NCBI GenBank assembly: GCA_037439425.1
Contig: JBBIWA010000010.1
Span: 1 to 64,000 of the forward strand
Direction: 5' to 3'
Source: JBBIWA01 sp037439425
GTDB taxonomy: Bacteria; Acidobacteriota; Blastocatellia; RBC074
DNA length: 64,000 nucleotides
Position numbers and translations under genes: made by a program. Positions 26,312 to 35,660 of the stretch are shown one piece after another. Each line of letters starts with the position of its first letter. Position 1 is the first letter of the stretch. The notes under the pieces are model-generated. The model had not been told where the DNA came from and did not search any database. It was given only the letters and a program-made list of their open reading frames with translations.

Positions 26312-27237
26312 GAGGGCAGAAGGTAAAGACGGGAAACAGCGACTGGCTCTCGCTTCGATTTAGCGTGGTGATGCTTCTCGCCCTGGCCTCGATGGTAGGT
26401 TGCGAGAAAGGGAAGCCGAAGGAGCCTCCCCCAGTTGTTCAGGCTACACCTGAGCCAACTCCAAGCAAGCCGCCAGTGCGCTACTCTTCACGCCCCATCG
26501 AGGATGCAAGGTCGCTTTCCAGTTTGAGGGCTGAACTGGATGAAGAAGCAATGGCGATCGTCTTGAAAGTCAATCGGATTGATGCGCAGCATATTCGCTC
26601 CGGAGAGGAGCTGATCATCCCTGAGCCGCTCGATGTGGTGGCTCTCTCACCGTTTCCGGCCGAGATCAAATCCGCCGAAACGATCTCGAAGCTGTTGCTG
26701 GTTGCGTGCCGCGTGCAAGCCTTTGGCGCTTATGAATTCGGTCATCTCGTCCGCTGGGGGCCGACCAGCACCGGCAAAAAGGCTACGCCGACGCGCGCCG
26801 GACTTTATCACGCCAATTGGAAAGCGAAGAAGACCATCAGCACGATTGACGCCGATTGGGTGCTGCCCTGGTACGTCAACATTGACAACTTCGACGGCAT
26901 TTCGCTACATCAGTATGATCTGCCTGGTTACCCGGCCAGCCATTCCTGCGTCCGTCTGCTTGAAGAGGATGCCGCCTGGATTTATCAGTGGGTAGAACAA
27001 TGGATTCTCACCAGGGATGGACGGAGCCGGCTAGCCTACGGCACGCCGGTGATCATCTTTGGAGACTATGCTTACAACCAGCCGCCACCGTGGAAACAAT
27101 TGCCCCACGATCCGCAAGCGGCCAGTGTCTCTGTTGAAGAGGTGGAAGAGGTGACGCTGCGGCATTTGCCGGTGCTGCAGCAACGGGCGAAAGAACGCGC
27201 CGCGCTGCTGGGGGCAGCCACGCCTGAGTCGCCATAA
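26308..27237 (+). CDS. L,D-transpeptidase (YkuD fold) lipoprotein with LysM-like segment
   Basis: 309 residues from GTG 26308, overlapping the previous stop (GTGA). A membrane segment ends ASMVGC (Cys32), a plausible lipobox, followed by a Pro-rich linker. Residues about 75-108 (KVNRIDAQHIRSGEELIIP) resemble the end of a LysM motif. The YkuD site is complete: His201 (SLHQYD) and YPASHSCVRL with His212 and Cys214. Such enzymes form 3-3 peptidoglycan crosslinks or attach proteins to the wall, in the periplasm. A C-terminal extension of about 60 residues is unassigned. Confidence 0.88.
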   Translation: MRGQKVKTGNSDWLSLRFSVVMLLALASMVGCEKGKPKEPPPVVQATPEPTPSKPPVRYSSRPIEDARSLSSLRAELDEEAMAIVLKVNRIDAQHIRSGEELIIPEPLDVVALSPFPAEIKSAETISKLLLVACRVQAFGAYEFGHLVRWGPTSTGKKATPTRAGLYHANWKAKKTISTIDADWVLPWYVNIDNFDGISLHQYDLPGYPASHSCVRLLEEDAAWIYQWVEQWILTRDGRSRLAYGTPVIIFGDYAYNQPPPWKQLPHDPQAASVSVEEVEEVTLRHLPVLQQRAKERAALLGAATPESP

Positions 27238-27263
27238 GCAAGAAAAATAAACCACCAAGAGAG

Positions 27264-27300
27264 CTCAGACCTCAGGGGTTAGACCAGTAAGAGGTCTGAG
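27264..27300. repeat. Inverted repeat CTCAGACCTC / GAGGTCTGAG
   Basis: A 10-bp perfect stem (27264-27273 with 27291-27300) in the 86-bp gap before the SpoIID gene, followed by another AGGTCTGA copy. No T-run follows on the plus strand, so it is not a classical terminator. Confidence 0.5.
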
Positions 27301-27323
27301 GTCTGAAGTCGGAGGGCTGAAGC

Positions 27324-28724
27324 TTGATTACGATTGATCGCGAACCCACGATTGCTGTTGGCCTGATGTCCGGTGTTGAAGAGTTAAATTTTGCTCTGCA
27401 CGGTGAGTTTGTGACGTCGGATGGGGAGCAGCTTGCGGCGGGGCATTATCGCGCTTACCCGGTCAAGGGCGCTGCGGCAGGTCTTGTCGAGGTAGCCGAT
27501 GCGGCAGGGCGCATTTGTGGTCGCGCGGCTGAATTCGCCTTGAGCCCTGCAGCTGGGGAAGCAGCTTCTTTCACTATCAAAGGTATTACCATTGGGATTG
27601 ACTTTCACTGGCAGCGCAAGGAGGATCAGCAATTCCAGGGTGCGCTGCGGCTGAAGGTGGACGGCGCAGGTCACCTCATCGGGATCAATGAGGTCGCGGT
27701 TGAATCATATCTGGGCAGCGTGATCTCGTCAGAGATGAGTGCGACGGCGCATCCGGAATTGCTTAAGGCCCACGCCGTCATTTCGCGGAGCTGGTTGCTG
27801 GCGCAGCTCAAGCCGTGGAAGGTCGAGCACATCGAGAGCTTTTCAGAGAAGAGCTCAGACTCTGGTGCGCGGCAATTGATCCGCTGGTATAACCAGGAGA
27901 ACCATACGGAGTTCGATGTCTGCGCCGATGATCATTGCCAGCGCTACCAGGGCATAAGCAAGGCCACTTCCCCTGCAGTCTTTGAGGCTACCCGCGCGAC
28001 CTGGGGGGAGGTGCTCGTGCACGCTGGGGCGCTATGTGATACGCGCTTTTCCAAATGCTGCGGCGGGATGACCGAAGAGTACCGAACGGCCTGGGAAGAC
28101 CTTGGCGTGCCCTATCTGACGGCGCGTTACGATGGCGAGTCTTTTCCAACGGGATTTGCGCTCCCGCTCACTAATGAAGCGAACGCAGCCCGATGGATTC
28201 TGAGTTCTCCACCGGCGTTTTGTAACACCAGCGACCGCGCACTTCTCTTGCGTATCCTGCCGGACTTTGATCAGGAGACCAGGGATTTCTATCGCTGGCA
28301 AGTGAGCTACGGACAGGAAGAATTGTCGAAGCTGTTGCGCGCCAAACTAGGGATAGATTTCGGGCTGATCGCTAAGCTGGAGCCAGTTGAGCGCGGCGCT
28401 TCGGGCCGGTTAGTGCGCTTGCGGATTGTCGGTGAAAAAGAGACCCTGGTGATTGGAAAAGAGCTGGAGATCCGGCGCGCGCTGTCGCCTTCGCATCTTT
28501 ACAGCTCAGCTTTTGTGGTGGAGACTGAGCGGGCAAGCTCTGGCTGGCCGGAAAGATTCATTCTGCGCGGAGCGGGTTGGGGACACGGCGTGGGCCTGTG
28601 CCAGATCGGGGCCGCGCTGATGGCTGAAGGCGGCTATAATTATCGCCAGATTCTGGCGCACTATTATGCCGACTCCAGATTGCATAGGCTCTATCCGGCA
28701 ACAGGGGAGCGCAAGCTGGTGTAA
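27324..28724 (+). CDS. SpoIID/LytB domain protein
   Basis: 466 residues from TTG 27324 with CGGAGGG upstream. SpoIID domain motifs: VAVESYLGSVISSEMSATAH (with the conserved Glu), LLKAHAVISRSWLLAQL, and RGAGWGHGVGLCQIGA near the C-terminus; SKCCGGMTEEYRTAWED also fits. SpoIID is a lytic transglycosylase acting on peptidoglycan stripped of stem peptides, which pairs naturally with the amidase-like and transpeptidase genes of this cluster. No signal peptide is recognised at this start, so it may be cytoplasmic or the start may lie elsewhere. Confidence 0.85.
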   Translation: MITIDREPTIAVGLMSGVEELNFALHGEFVTSDGEQLAAGHYRAYPVKGAAAGLVEVADAAGRICGRAAEFALSPAAGEAASFTIKGITIGIDFHWQRKEDQQFQGALRLKVDGAGHLIGINEVAVESYLGSVISSEMSATAHPELLKAHAVISRSWLLAQLKPWKVEHIESFSEKSSDSGARQLIRWYNQENHTEFDVCADDHCQRYQGISKATSPAVFEATRATWGEVLVHAGALCDTRFSKCCGGMTEEYRTAWEDLGVPYLTARYDGESFPTGFALPLTNEANAARWILSSPPAFCNTSDRALLLRILPDFDQETRDFYRWQVSYGQEELSKLLRAKLGIDFGLIAKLEPVERGASGRLVRLRIVGEKETLVIGKELEIRRALSPSHLYSSAFVVETERASSGWPERFILRGAGWGHGVGLCQIGAALMAEGGYNYRQILAHYYADSRLHRLYPATGERKLV

Positions 28725-28727
28725 TCA

Positions 28728-28967
28728 ATGAGGACTATTCACGACCAGGCTTATCTTGATTACCGTCGCCGCTGGCTGAAGGCAGCCGGTTTTGTCCGCG
28801 ATGCTCGCAATATCTGGTCTCACCCGGATGGGCGAGCCCTGGGCGAAGGGGTGGCCCTGGCGTTGACCGAGGAAGCCTTAGCCCGCTATCTCGGGCTGGA
28901 TGCACCAATTGATTCCGCCAATGAGGATCACCCTGAGCAAAATGATAGTGACTCCGCCATCAGCTGA
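28728..28967 (+). CDS. Small hypothetical protein
   Basis: 79 residues starting 3 bp after the SpoIID stop, so co-translated with it. N-terminal half is basic and aromatic (YLDYRRRWLKAAGFVRD), the tail acidic (ANEDHPEQNDSDS). Pattern 'GFVRDARNIWSHPDGR' suggests a small conserved cytoplasmic protein, but no family is recognised. Last gene of the envelope cluster. Confidence 0.55.
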   Translation: MRTIHDQAYLDYRRRWLKAAGFVRDARNIWSHPDGRALGEGVALALTEEALARYLGLDAPIDSANEDHPEQNDSDSAIS

Positions 28968-29139
28968 TGAACAGTTTCTATAGCTTGGCGTGCGGGGCTA
29001 TCTTTTCTCCTACCTGGAGTCGCCTCGGGGCTGGTTGAGAGAAATTTGTCTGACGATTGCTCCTCGTGACGATATCGGCAAAGCTGGTCCGAGCTGAAGT
29101 GAGCAAATTTCCAATGGGCAGTTGGGGTTATAGATCGGT

Positions 29140-30696
29140 ATGAACTTTCCTAGAGCGAGCGGAATCTTGTTACATCCTACGTCGCTGCCCGGGCGCTCCG
29201 GTATTGGCAACATCGGGCGTGCGGCTCGGGAGTTTATCGACTTTCTAGCAAGCTGCGGTCAGAGCTTGTGGCAGGTGCTGCCGCTCGGCCCGACTGGCTA
29301 TGGCGATTCGCCCTATCAATGCTTCTCAGCCTTTGCCGGCAATCCCTTGCTCATCAGCCTGGAGACGCTGGTTGAAGATGGTTTGCTGGCAAGGAGCGAT
29401 CTGGAACGCTCGCCCGACTTCCCGCCTGAGCGGGTGGATTATGGGCGGGTGATCGAATTCAAGAGAGCACTGCTGTGGCGAGCCTACGACAACTTCAAAG
29501 CAGCAGCAACGCCACTGAAAGCTGAGTTTGAGCTCTTCTGCGGGCATCAGCAATCGTGGCTTGAGGATTACGCCCTCTTTTGCTCGATTAAAGATCATCA
29601 CGGCGGGGTTGAATGGATAAAGTGGGAACCGCACTTGCGCCGCCGCGAGGCGAAGGCCTTGTGGTTTTGGGGTGAGAACTACCAGCGCGAAATCGAAGGG
29701 CACAAGTTCTTTCAATACCTCTTCTTCAGACAGTGGCTACAACTAGCCCACTATGCCAACGAACGTGGCGTCAAGATCATCGGGGATGTGCCGATCTTTG
29801 TGGCGCACGACAGCGCCGATGTCTGGGCGCATCCGGAATTGTTCTACCTCGATGAGGAAGGTCAGCCCTCAATCGTCGCCGGAGTGCCGCCTGACTATTT
29901 CAGTGAGACGGGGCAATTGTGGGGCAATCCCATCTATCGCTGGGAGGTGATGGCCCAAGACGGCTATCAATGGTGGGTTGATCGCATTCGCGCGAGCCTG
30001 GCTATGGTGGATATCATCAGGCTCGATCACTTCCGCGGGTTTGAAAAGTATTGGGCTGTGCCGGGCGATGAGAAGACGGCGATCAATGGCCAGTGGGTTG
30101 AAGGGCCGGGCGCAGCCTTCTTTGAAGCGCTCGAAGAGAAGCTGGGTGCGCTGCCGATCATCGCTGAAGACCTGGGACTGATCACTCCAGAGGTCAAGGC
30201 GCTGCGCGATCGCTTCGGCTTTCCAGGAATGGCAATTCTGCAATTCGCCTTCGGCACGGACCCTCACGCCTGTGAGTTCAAGCCTTACAATTTCCGCAAA
30301 AACATGGTCGTCTACACCGGCACGCACGACAATGACACCACCGTCGGGTGGTTTACCAGCGCGGGTGTGGGCGCGAGCACGCGCCAGCAAGAGGAAGTGC
30401 AGGCGGAACGTGCCTTCGCGCTCAAGTATCTGGGAACCGATGGCCGGGAGATTCACTGGGACTTCATCCGGTTGGCGCTCAGTTCCGTCGCCAATACGGC
30501 GATCTTTCCGTTGCAAGACCTCTTAGGCTTGGGCAGCGAGGCGCGCCTGAACATCCCGGCGCGCCCAAGCGGCAACTGGAGCTGGCGTTATCGCGCCGAA
30601 GCCTTGACTGAAGCGATTCGGGAGAGATTGAGCGAGATGACTCAGGTATACGGCAGATGGCCGAAGCCAAACGATCAGACCACGAGGACTGAGTGA
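29140..30696 (+). CDS. malQ: 4-alpha-glucanotransferase (amylomaltase)
   Basis: 518 residues, GH77, normal length. Transfers maltodextrin segments between alpha-1,4-glucans in the cytoplasm. N-terminus RASGILLHPTSLPGRSGIGN and WQVLPLGPTGYGDSPYQ are family hallmarks. Catalytic residues lie in DIIRLDHFRGF (nucleophile Asp), PIIAEDLGLITP (acid/base Glu) and TGTHDNDTTVGWF (stabilising Asp). Ribosome site is weak. The stop (TGA 30694-30696) overlaps an ATG that would start the pullulanase if the C-run were one base longer. Confidence 0.96.
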   Translation: MNFPRASGILLHPTSLPGRSGIGNIGRAAREFIDFLASCGQSLWQVLPLGPTGYGDSPYQCFSAFAGNPLLISLETLVEDGLLARSDLERSPDFPPERVDYGRVIEFKRALLWRAYDNFKAAATPLKAEFELFCGHQQSWLEDYALFCSIKDHHGGVEWIKWEPHLRRREAKALWFWGENYQREIEGHKFFQYLFFRQWLQLAHYANERGVKIIGDVPIFVAHDSADVWAHPELFYLDEEGQPSIVAGVPPDYFSETGQLWGNPIYRWEVMAQDGYQWWVDRIRASLAMVDIIRLDHFRGFEKYWAVPGDEKTAINGQWVEGPGAAFFEALEEKLGALPIIAEDLGLITPEVKALRDRFGFPGMAILQFAFGTDPHACEFKPYNFRKNMVVYTGTHDNDTTVGWFTSAGVGASTRQQEEVQAERAFALKYLGTDGREIHWDFIRLALSSVANTAIFPLQDLLGLGSEARLNIPARPSGNWSWRYRAEALTEAIRERLSEMTQVYGRWPKPNDQTTRTE

Positions 30697-30726
30697 TGAC
30701 GAGGCCAAGCGAACAGACTGTAGACT

Positions 30727-30736
30727 CCCCCCCCCC
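30727..30736 (+). repeat. Homopolymer of ten C at the pullulanase 5' end
   Basis: Ten consecutive C lie 31 bp after the ATG at 30696. With 10 C this ATG frame ends after about 34 codons; with 11 C it would run straight into the pullulanase frame. Slippage or a sequencing error is possible. Confidence 0.9.
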
Positions 30737-30757
30737 ACTCAACAAGTTTCACTCACA

Positions 30758-32650
30758 TTGCCACATCCCGCTGATGGCATCGCTTCGGCGCAACCGCTAG
30801 GGGCGCTCTACAGCAAGGAGAAGACCGTCTTTCGCGTTTGGGCCCCGACAGCGAGCCGGGTGACGCTGCACCTGTATCAAACCCCGGTCGGGGGGAAGGC
30901 GCGACTCTTTGCTATGACGCGCCACAGCGATGGCACCTGGGATACGGCAGTGCTGGGGGATTGGCAGGGGGCTTATTACACCTACACTGCCTCTGGCGAT
31001 GATCCGCGCTTCGATCCGAGGCGCGAATTGATTGATCCTTACGCGCGAGCCGTCACCGCCCACGATGGGCGCGGCATAGTCGTACACGACACCACGCCCG
31101 TGGCAGATCGCCCGAACTTCCCGATCTCGGAAGCGATCATTTATGAAATGCACCTGCGCGATTTCACGATTGATCCCGACTCCGGCATTCAACGTCGCGG
31201 CAAATATCTAGGGCTGACCGAAGAAGGGACCCACCTGACCGGGCGCATTGACATCAGCACCGGCCTTGATCATCTAACCGAACTGGGCGTCAATGTGGTT
31301 CAGTTAATGCCGATCAGCGAGTTTCATAACGACCGAGCCAATGAACGTTACGGCTGGGGCTATGATGCTATTCACTTCAATTCACCGGAGGGGTGGTACG
31401 CCACTGAGCGTTATGATGCGCGCCGAGTCTCCGAAGTAAAACGCATGATTGATGCCTTACATAAACGCGGCATTCGCGTCACACTCGACGTAGTCTTCAA
31501 TCATACCTTTGAGAAGCTCGGCGAGCGGGTCTACAGCTTTGAAGGGTTGGTGCCGGGTTACTACTATCGCCTCAAACCGGATGGCGGCTACTGGAATGGC
31601 TCTGGCGTGGGCAATGAGTTTCGCACAGAAGCCCCGATGGCGCGGCGCTTCATCATTGATGCGGTCAAGTACTGGGTGACCGAATACAAGGTGGATGGCT
31701 TCCGCTTCGATCTGATGGGCTTGATCGATCGGGAGACACTCATCCAGATAGTGCGCGAGTTGCGCGCGCTGGATCCAAGACTGTTGATCTATGGCGAACC
31801 GTGGGCTGGCGGCCCGACGCCGATTGAGATCAGCGGCAAAGGCGTGCAGCGCGGGCGCGGCTGGGCCGTCTTCAATGATCATTTCCGCGATGCCCTCAAA
31901 GGTAACGTCTTCAATGCGCGCGCCACCGGCTTTGTGCAGTCTGGAACCAACATTGAAGCGGTCAAACTCGGCATTCGCGGTTCAGTGGATGACTTCACCG
32001 AGTCGCCGCTGGAAACGATCAACTACGTCGAATGCCACGATAATCACACGCTCTGGGATCGATTGGTGATCAGCACGATTGATGATGCGACTGTGACTGA
32101 TGCTGACCGGCGCGCCATGGACAAACTGGCAGCAGCCATCCTCTTCACCTCCCAGGGGATCCCTTTCATTCAATGCGGACAGGAATTTCTGCGCACCAAG
32201 GGCGGCGATCACAATAGCTATGATAAGCCGGATGCGGTGAATATGATTCGGTGGCGCGAGAAGGCAAATAACTACGATGTCTTTGCCTACTATCGCGGCC
32301 TGATCCATTTGCGTCGCGCGCATCCCCTCTTCAGGCTAGAGACCGCTGCCGCTGTGCGCCGGGCCGTTAGCTTTCTCGAGAGCGACTTGAAGTTACCGGT
32401 GCCGGATAAATGCCTCGCCTATCAGATCGAAGATGTGACGGGCGCCGATAGCTGGGCACGCGCGCTGGTATTGCTCAACCCGAAAGCTGAAGCCGTGGTC
32501 TTTGCGATCCCGGCAGGGCAGTGGCAGATCTTTGGCGATAGCAAGCAGGTGAGCCTCACTCCGCTGGTGCAGAGCTGGTCGCATCTGGCCGACGGTCGCG
32601 TCAGAGTCGCGCCGCGCAGCGCATTGATTCTGGGTGAAGTGAAGCCTTAA
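30758..32650 (+). CDS. pulA: Type I pullulanase (glycogen/starch debranching enzyme)
   Basis: 630 residues from TTG 30758 in the sequence as given. The natural start is probably ATG 30696, out of frame by one base because of the C10 tract at 30727. An N-terminal CBM48-like domain (TVFRVWAPTASRVTLHLY) precedes a GH13 barrel: RYGWGYDAIHFNSPEG (the YNWGYDP-like site), VTLDVVFNHTF, DGFRFDLMG (nucleophile Asp), LLIYGEPWAGG (acid/base Glu) and YVECHDNHTLWD (Asp). Cleaves alpha-1,6 branches. No signal peptide. With malQ it forms a cytoplasmic glycogen/maltodextrin breakdown pair. Confidence 0.93.
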   Translation: MPHPADGIASAQPLGALYSKEKTVFRVWAPTASRVTLHLYQTPVGGKARLFAMTRHSDGTWDTAVLGDWQGAYYTYTASGDDPRFDPRRELIDPYARAVTAHDGRGIVVHDTTPVADRPNFPISEAIIYEMHLRDFTIDPDSGIQRRGKYLGLTEEGTHLTGRIDISTGLDHLTELGVNVVQLMPISEFHNDRANERYGWGYDAIHFNSPEGWYATERYDARRVSEVKRMIDALHKRGIRVTLDVVFNHTFEKLGERVYSFEGLVPGYYYRLKPDGGYWNGSGVGNEFRTEAPMARRFIIDAVKYWVTEYKVDGFRFDLMGLIDRETLIQIVRELRALDPRLLIYGEPWAGGPTPIEISGKGVQRGRGWAVFNDHFRDALKGNVFNARATGFVQSGTNIEAVKLGIRGSVDDFTESPLETINYVECHDNHTLWDRLVISTIDDATVTDADRRAMDKLAAAILFTSQGIPFIQCGQEFLRTKGGDHNSYDKPDAVNMIRWREKANNYDVFAYYRGLIHLRRAHPLFRLETAAAVRRAVSFLESDLKLPVPDKCLAYQIEDVTGADSWARALVLLNPKAEAVVFAIPAGQWQIFGDSKQVSLTPLVQSWSHLADGRVRVAPRSALILGEVKP

Positions 32651-32781
32651 CCGCTGCGAAACAGCACGCCTTGAGACTGCTGGAAGAAGTCCCATCTCAT
32701 CCCCTGCGCCGTGGATAAATGGTAATTTACGGTCTGCAATGCTAAACTCCACTCGCTGACGCAGAACCAGCTTTGCTGAAG

Positions 32782-35268
32782 ATGGCCATCACTGCAGGCA
32801 CACGTCTCAACCGCTACGAGATTCTCGCCCCACTCGGCGCGGGCGGGATGGGTGAGGTGTATCTAGCCCGCGACACGCAGCTGGATCGGAAAGTCGCCCT
32901 CAAGTTACTGCCGGAACGATTTACGCAAGACCCGGATCGGCTGCGCCGTTTCATTCAGGAAGCCAAAGCGGTCTCAGCTCTCAATCATCCGAACATTGTC
33001 ACTATTCACGAGATTGGCAGCGTAGACGGGGCGCATTTCATGGCCACCGAGTTTGTTGAAGGCCAGACGCTGCGCCAGCAAATCGCGCACGCCCGACTCG
33101 AGACCTCAACCGCACTTGAGATTGCGGTTCAAGTCACCAGCGCCTTGATGGCCGCTCACGAGGCTGGCATCATCCACCGTGACATCAAACCCGATAACAT
33201 CATGCTGCGGCGTGATGGGTATGTGAAGGTGCTTGACTTCGGCCTGGCCAAATTGACCGAGCCGCTGGCGAGCAGCGTGGGCAATGAAGCTCCCACATTG
33301 TTTCTGGGAGATACCAATCCTGGCACCGTCCTGGGGACGGTGACTTATATGTCGCCGGAGCAGGCGCGCGGATTAAAGGTGGATGCGCGCACCGATATCT
33401 TCAGCCTGGGCGTGGTGCTTTATGAAATGATCACGGGGCGCGTGCCGTTCACTGGTGCGACAATGAGCGATGTGCTGGTTTCCATCCTGGAGCGAGACCC
33501 GCTGCCGCTGAGCAACTCCGTTTCAGCCGTGCCGCCTGAGCTGGAACGAATTGTGGCCAAGGCGCTGGTCAAAGATAGGGAAGCGCGCTATCAAACCGCC
33601 AGAGACCTGTTTCTTGATCTGAAGCGGCTCAAACAGCAGCTCGATGCCGAGGCCGAAGTGGGGCGTTCTGGCAAAGCTGGCTGGCGCTACGAGGAGTCAG
33701 GTAGGCAGGAGAGAAGGTGGCAGGGCAATGAGACAGTTGCTGATACAGTCCTGCTCACAGGGGCGATTGCGCCAGCGCGCCCCACTTTGCGCGCCAGCCA
33801 CCTGGTCAGCGGCCTCAAGCGTCACAAAAGCGGAGTGCTGCTGGTGATGCTGGGCCTGATTGTCTCAGTTGCTGCTTGGGTCTATTTTCTCTACAGCACC
33901 AGGCCGCAGCCGATTAATGCGGTCGCGGTGTTGCCTTTCGTCAACGTCACTGGTGATCCCAACACAGAGCACATCTCGGATAGTGTCACACAAAGTATTA
34001 TCAAGAGCCTTTCCCGCTTGCCTGGTCTGTCGGTGAAATCTTTCAGCTCCGTCCTTCGTTTCAAAGGGCAGACGACCGACCCACAGAGGGTGGGGCGCGA
34101 GCTGGAGGTGCCGGCCGTGCTGACCGGCAGAATCACCCAGCACGACGACGAGCTGGTGGTCAGCATCGAGCTGGTCAATGCGCGCGACAACAGCTTCATT
34201 TGGGGCGAGCAGTATAGGCGCAAGTTCGCTGATGTTCTCCTGCTGCAGGAAGAGCTCACGCGCGACATCTCCGAAAAGCTGCGCTTGAAGCTGAGCAGCG
34301 AGGGCCGCAAACAATTAGAAGCTTATCAGCTCTACCTGAAAGGGCGTCACTTCTGGAACAAGCGCACGCTGGAAGGATTGAAGCAGGGCGTTGAATACTT
34401 CCAGCAGGTGATTGATCGCGATCCCAACTACGCTCCAGCCTACGCCGGGCTGGCTGATTGCTACAATATGCTGGTCCTCTACGGCGCGCTTTCGCCCAAG
34501 GAGGGCTTCCCGAAGGCGAAAGCGGCAGCGATCAGGGCGCTGGAGATAGACGACACGTTGGCCGAAGCTCACACTTCGCTGGCTTATGCACTGTTCCGGT
34601 GGGATTGGGATTGGCAAGCAGCTGAGCGGGAGTTCAAGCGGGCGATCGAGCTCAGTCCCAACTATGCCGTAGCGCACCAGTGGTACTCGAACCTGCTGCT
34701 CACCTTGGGACGAGCGGATGAAGCTATTGCCGCAGCCAAGCGCGCTCAAGAACTGGACCCGCTCTCGCTCATTACCAGTTCGCAGTTAGCCTGGATTCTC
34801 TATCATGCGCGCCAATACGATCGGGCAATTGAGCAAGCCCAAAAGACGATTGAGCTGGCCCCGAATTTCTTCGCCGCCCGTCGCTATCTCGGTCTGGCTT
34901 ATGAGCAGCAGGGCAGATATGAAGAAGCTATCGCACAATTCCAGCGAGGGGTGGAGATTTCAAACGGCGCTTTGCTGATGAAAGCGCATCTCGGGCATGC
35001 TTATGCGGTGGCGGGCAAGAAAGAAATGGCGCGGCAGGTGCTGGGCGAGCTGCTGGAACAGGCGAAACGCTCTTACGTCTCGCCCTATCTGATAGCGGTC
35101 ATTTACGCTGGACTCGGAGAGCAGGATCTGGCTTTTGAGTGGCTTGAGCGGGCCTATGAAGAGCGAGCCGAGTTTATAGTTTATCTCAGGGCAGACCCTC
35201 GGCTCGACCCTCTGCGCTCAGAGGTCAGGTTCAGCACTCTGGCGCAGCGCATGGGTCTGATACCGTAG
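32782..35268 (+). CDS. Membrane Ser/Thr protein kinase with TPR repeats
   Basis: 828 residues from ATG 32782. Kinase domain about 10-275: glycine loop LGAGGMGEVYLAR, Lys41 (VALKLL), HRDIKPDN (Asp134), DFG (Asp152) and MSPEQARG. Then a juxtamembrane linker, one TM segment at about 343-365, a domain resembling the TolB-like N-terminal fold (INAVAVLPFVNVTGDPNTEH, LEVPAVLTGRI), and about seven TPR units from about 530 to 790 (APAYAGLADCYNML, YAVAHQWYSNLLLTLGRADE). This architecture is common in Acidobacteriota. No cognate phosphatase is intact nearby, though a PP2C remnant lies 10 kb upstream. Confidence 0.93.
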   Translation: MAITAGTRLNRYEILAPLGAGGMGEVYLARDTQLDRKVALKLLPERFTQDPDRLRRFIQEAKAVSALNHPNIVTIHEIGSVDGAHFMATEFVEGQTLRQQIAHARLETSTALEIAVQVTSALMAAHEAGIIHRDIKPDNIMLRRDGYVKVLDFGLAKLTEPLASSVGNEAPTLFLGDTNPGTVLGTVTYMSPEQARGLKVDARTDIFSLGVVLYEMITGRVPFTGATMSDVLVSILERDPLPLSNSVSAVPPELERIVAKALVKDREARYQTARDLFLDLKRLKQQLDAEAEVGRSGKAGWRYEESGRQERRWQGNETVADTVLLTGAIAPARPTLRASHLVSGLKRHKSGVLLVMLGLIVSVAAWVYFLYSTRPQPINAVAVLPFVNVTGDPNTEHISDSVTQSIIKSLSRLPGLSVKSFSSVLRFKGQTTDPQRVGRELEVPAVLTGRITQHDDELVVSIELVNARDNSFIWGEQYRRKFADVLLLQEELTRDISEKLRLKLSSEGRKQLEAYQLYLKGRHFWNKRTLEGLKQGVEYFQQVIDRDPNYAPAYAGLADCYNMLVLYGALSPKEGFPKAKAAAIRALEIDDTLAEAHTSLAYALFRWDWDWQAAEREFKRAIELSPNYAVAHQWYSNLLLTLGRADEAIAAAKRAQELDPLSLITSSQLAWILYHARQYDRAIEQAQKTIELAPNFFAARRYLGLAYEQQGRYEEAIAQFQRGVEISNGALLMKAHLGHAYAVAGKKEMARQVLGELLEQAKRSYVSPYLIAVIYAGLGEQDLAFEWLERAYEERAEFIVYLRADPRLDPLRSEVRFSTLAQRMGLIP

Positions 35269-35353
35269 CTCGTTCTGAATCGCGTCCGGATTTGGAGGGT
35301 CGTTGTCCGAAGCTTTTGAGCTATGCTTGATAGCATTCGCCGTTGCTCTTCTG

Positions 35354-35382
35354 CCTGGGAGCACACGCCATTAGTTTCTACC
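35354..35382. repeat. Left arm of hairpin repeat abutting element A
   Basis: CCTGGGAGCACACGC followed directly by CATTAGTTTCTAC. The first part is the end of the CCTGGG..CGCACGC repeat family; the second is the terminal inverted repeat of the 953-bp element starting at 35368. Confidence 0.5.
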
Positions 35383-35660
35383 CAAATTGATCTTTGAAAA
35401 CATGGTCATAGCCCTCCAAACCGAGCATCTGCTGGAGCTGTTGGGCGAACTGCTGAATCTGCGAGCGACCAAGTAGCGTTCGAGCGCGTCAGTGATGGGT
35501 GAGCAAGTTCCAGAAGCCAGCGAGCAAGGCAGGGGCAGTATACTCCACGCCCGCTTCATCAGGCGTCCACTCAAGCGGATGCCGAAGTCATTCTTGTTGT
35601 AAAGCACGATCCGATCCTTTTTGCTCTCGTGGTGATTCACGTTGTCGGCTACCACCGGCG
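35379..35660 (-). pseudogene. Decayed unidentified gene inside element A
   Basis: Minus-strand frames joined across a shift read KKDRIVLYNKNDFG, then PLEWTPDEAGVEYTAPALLA, GFWNLLTHH, a TGA, then RSQIQQFAQQLQQMLGLEGY and a TAG at 35381-35379, exactly inside the terminal repeat. The amino-acid style is coding-like, but I recognise no family. Two lesions (one frameshift, one stop) make it nonfunctional. Confidence 0.35.
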
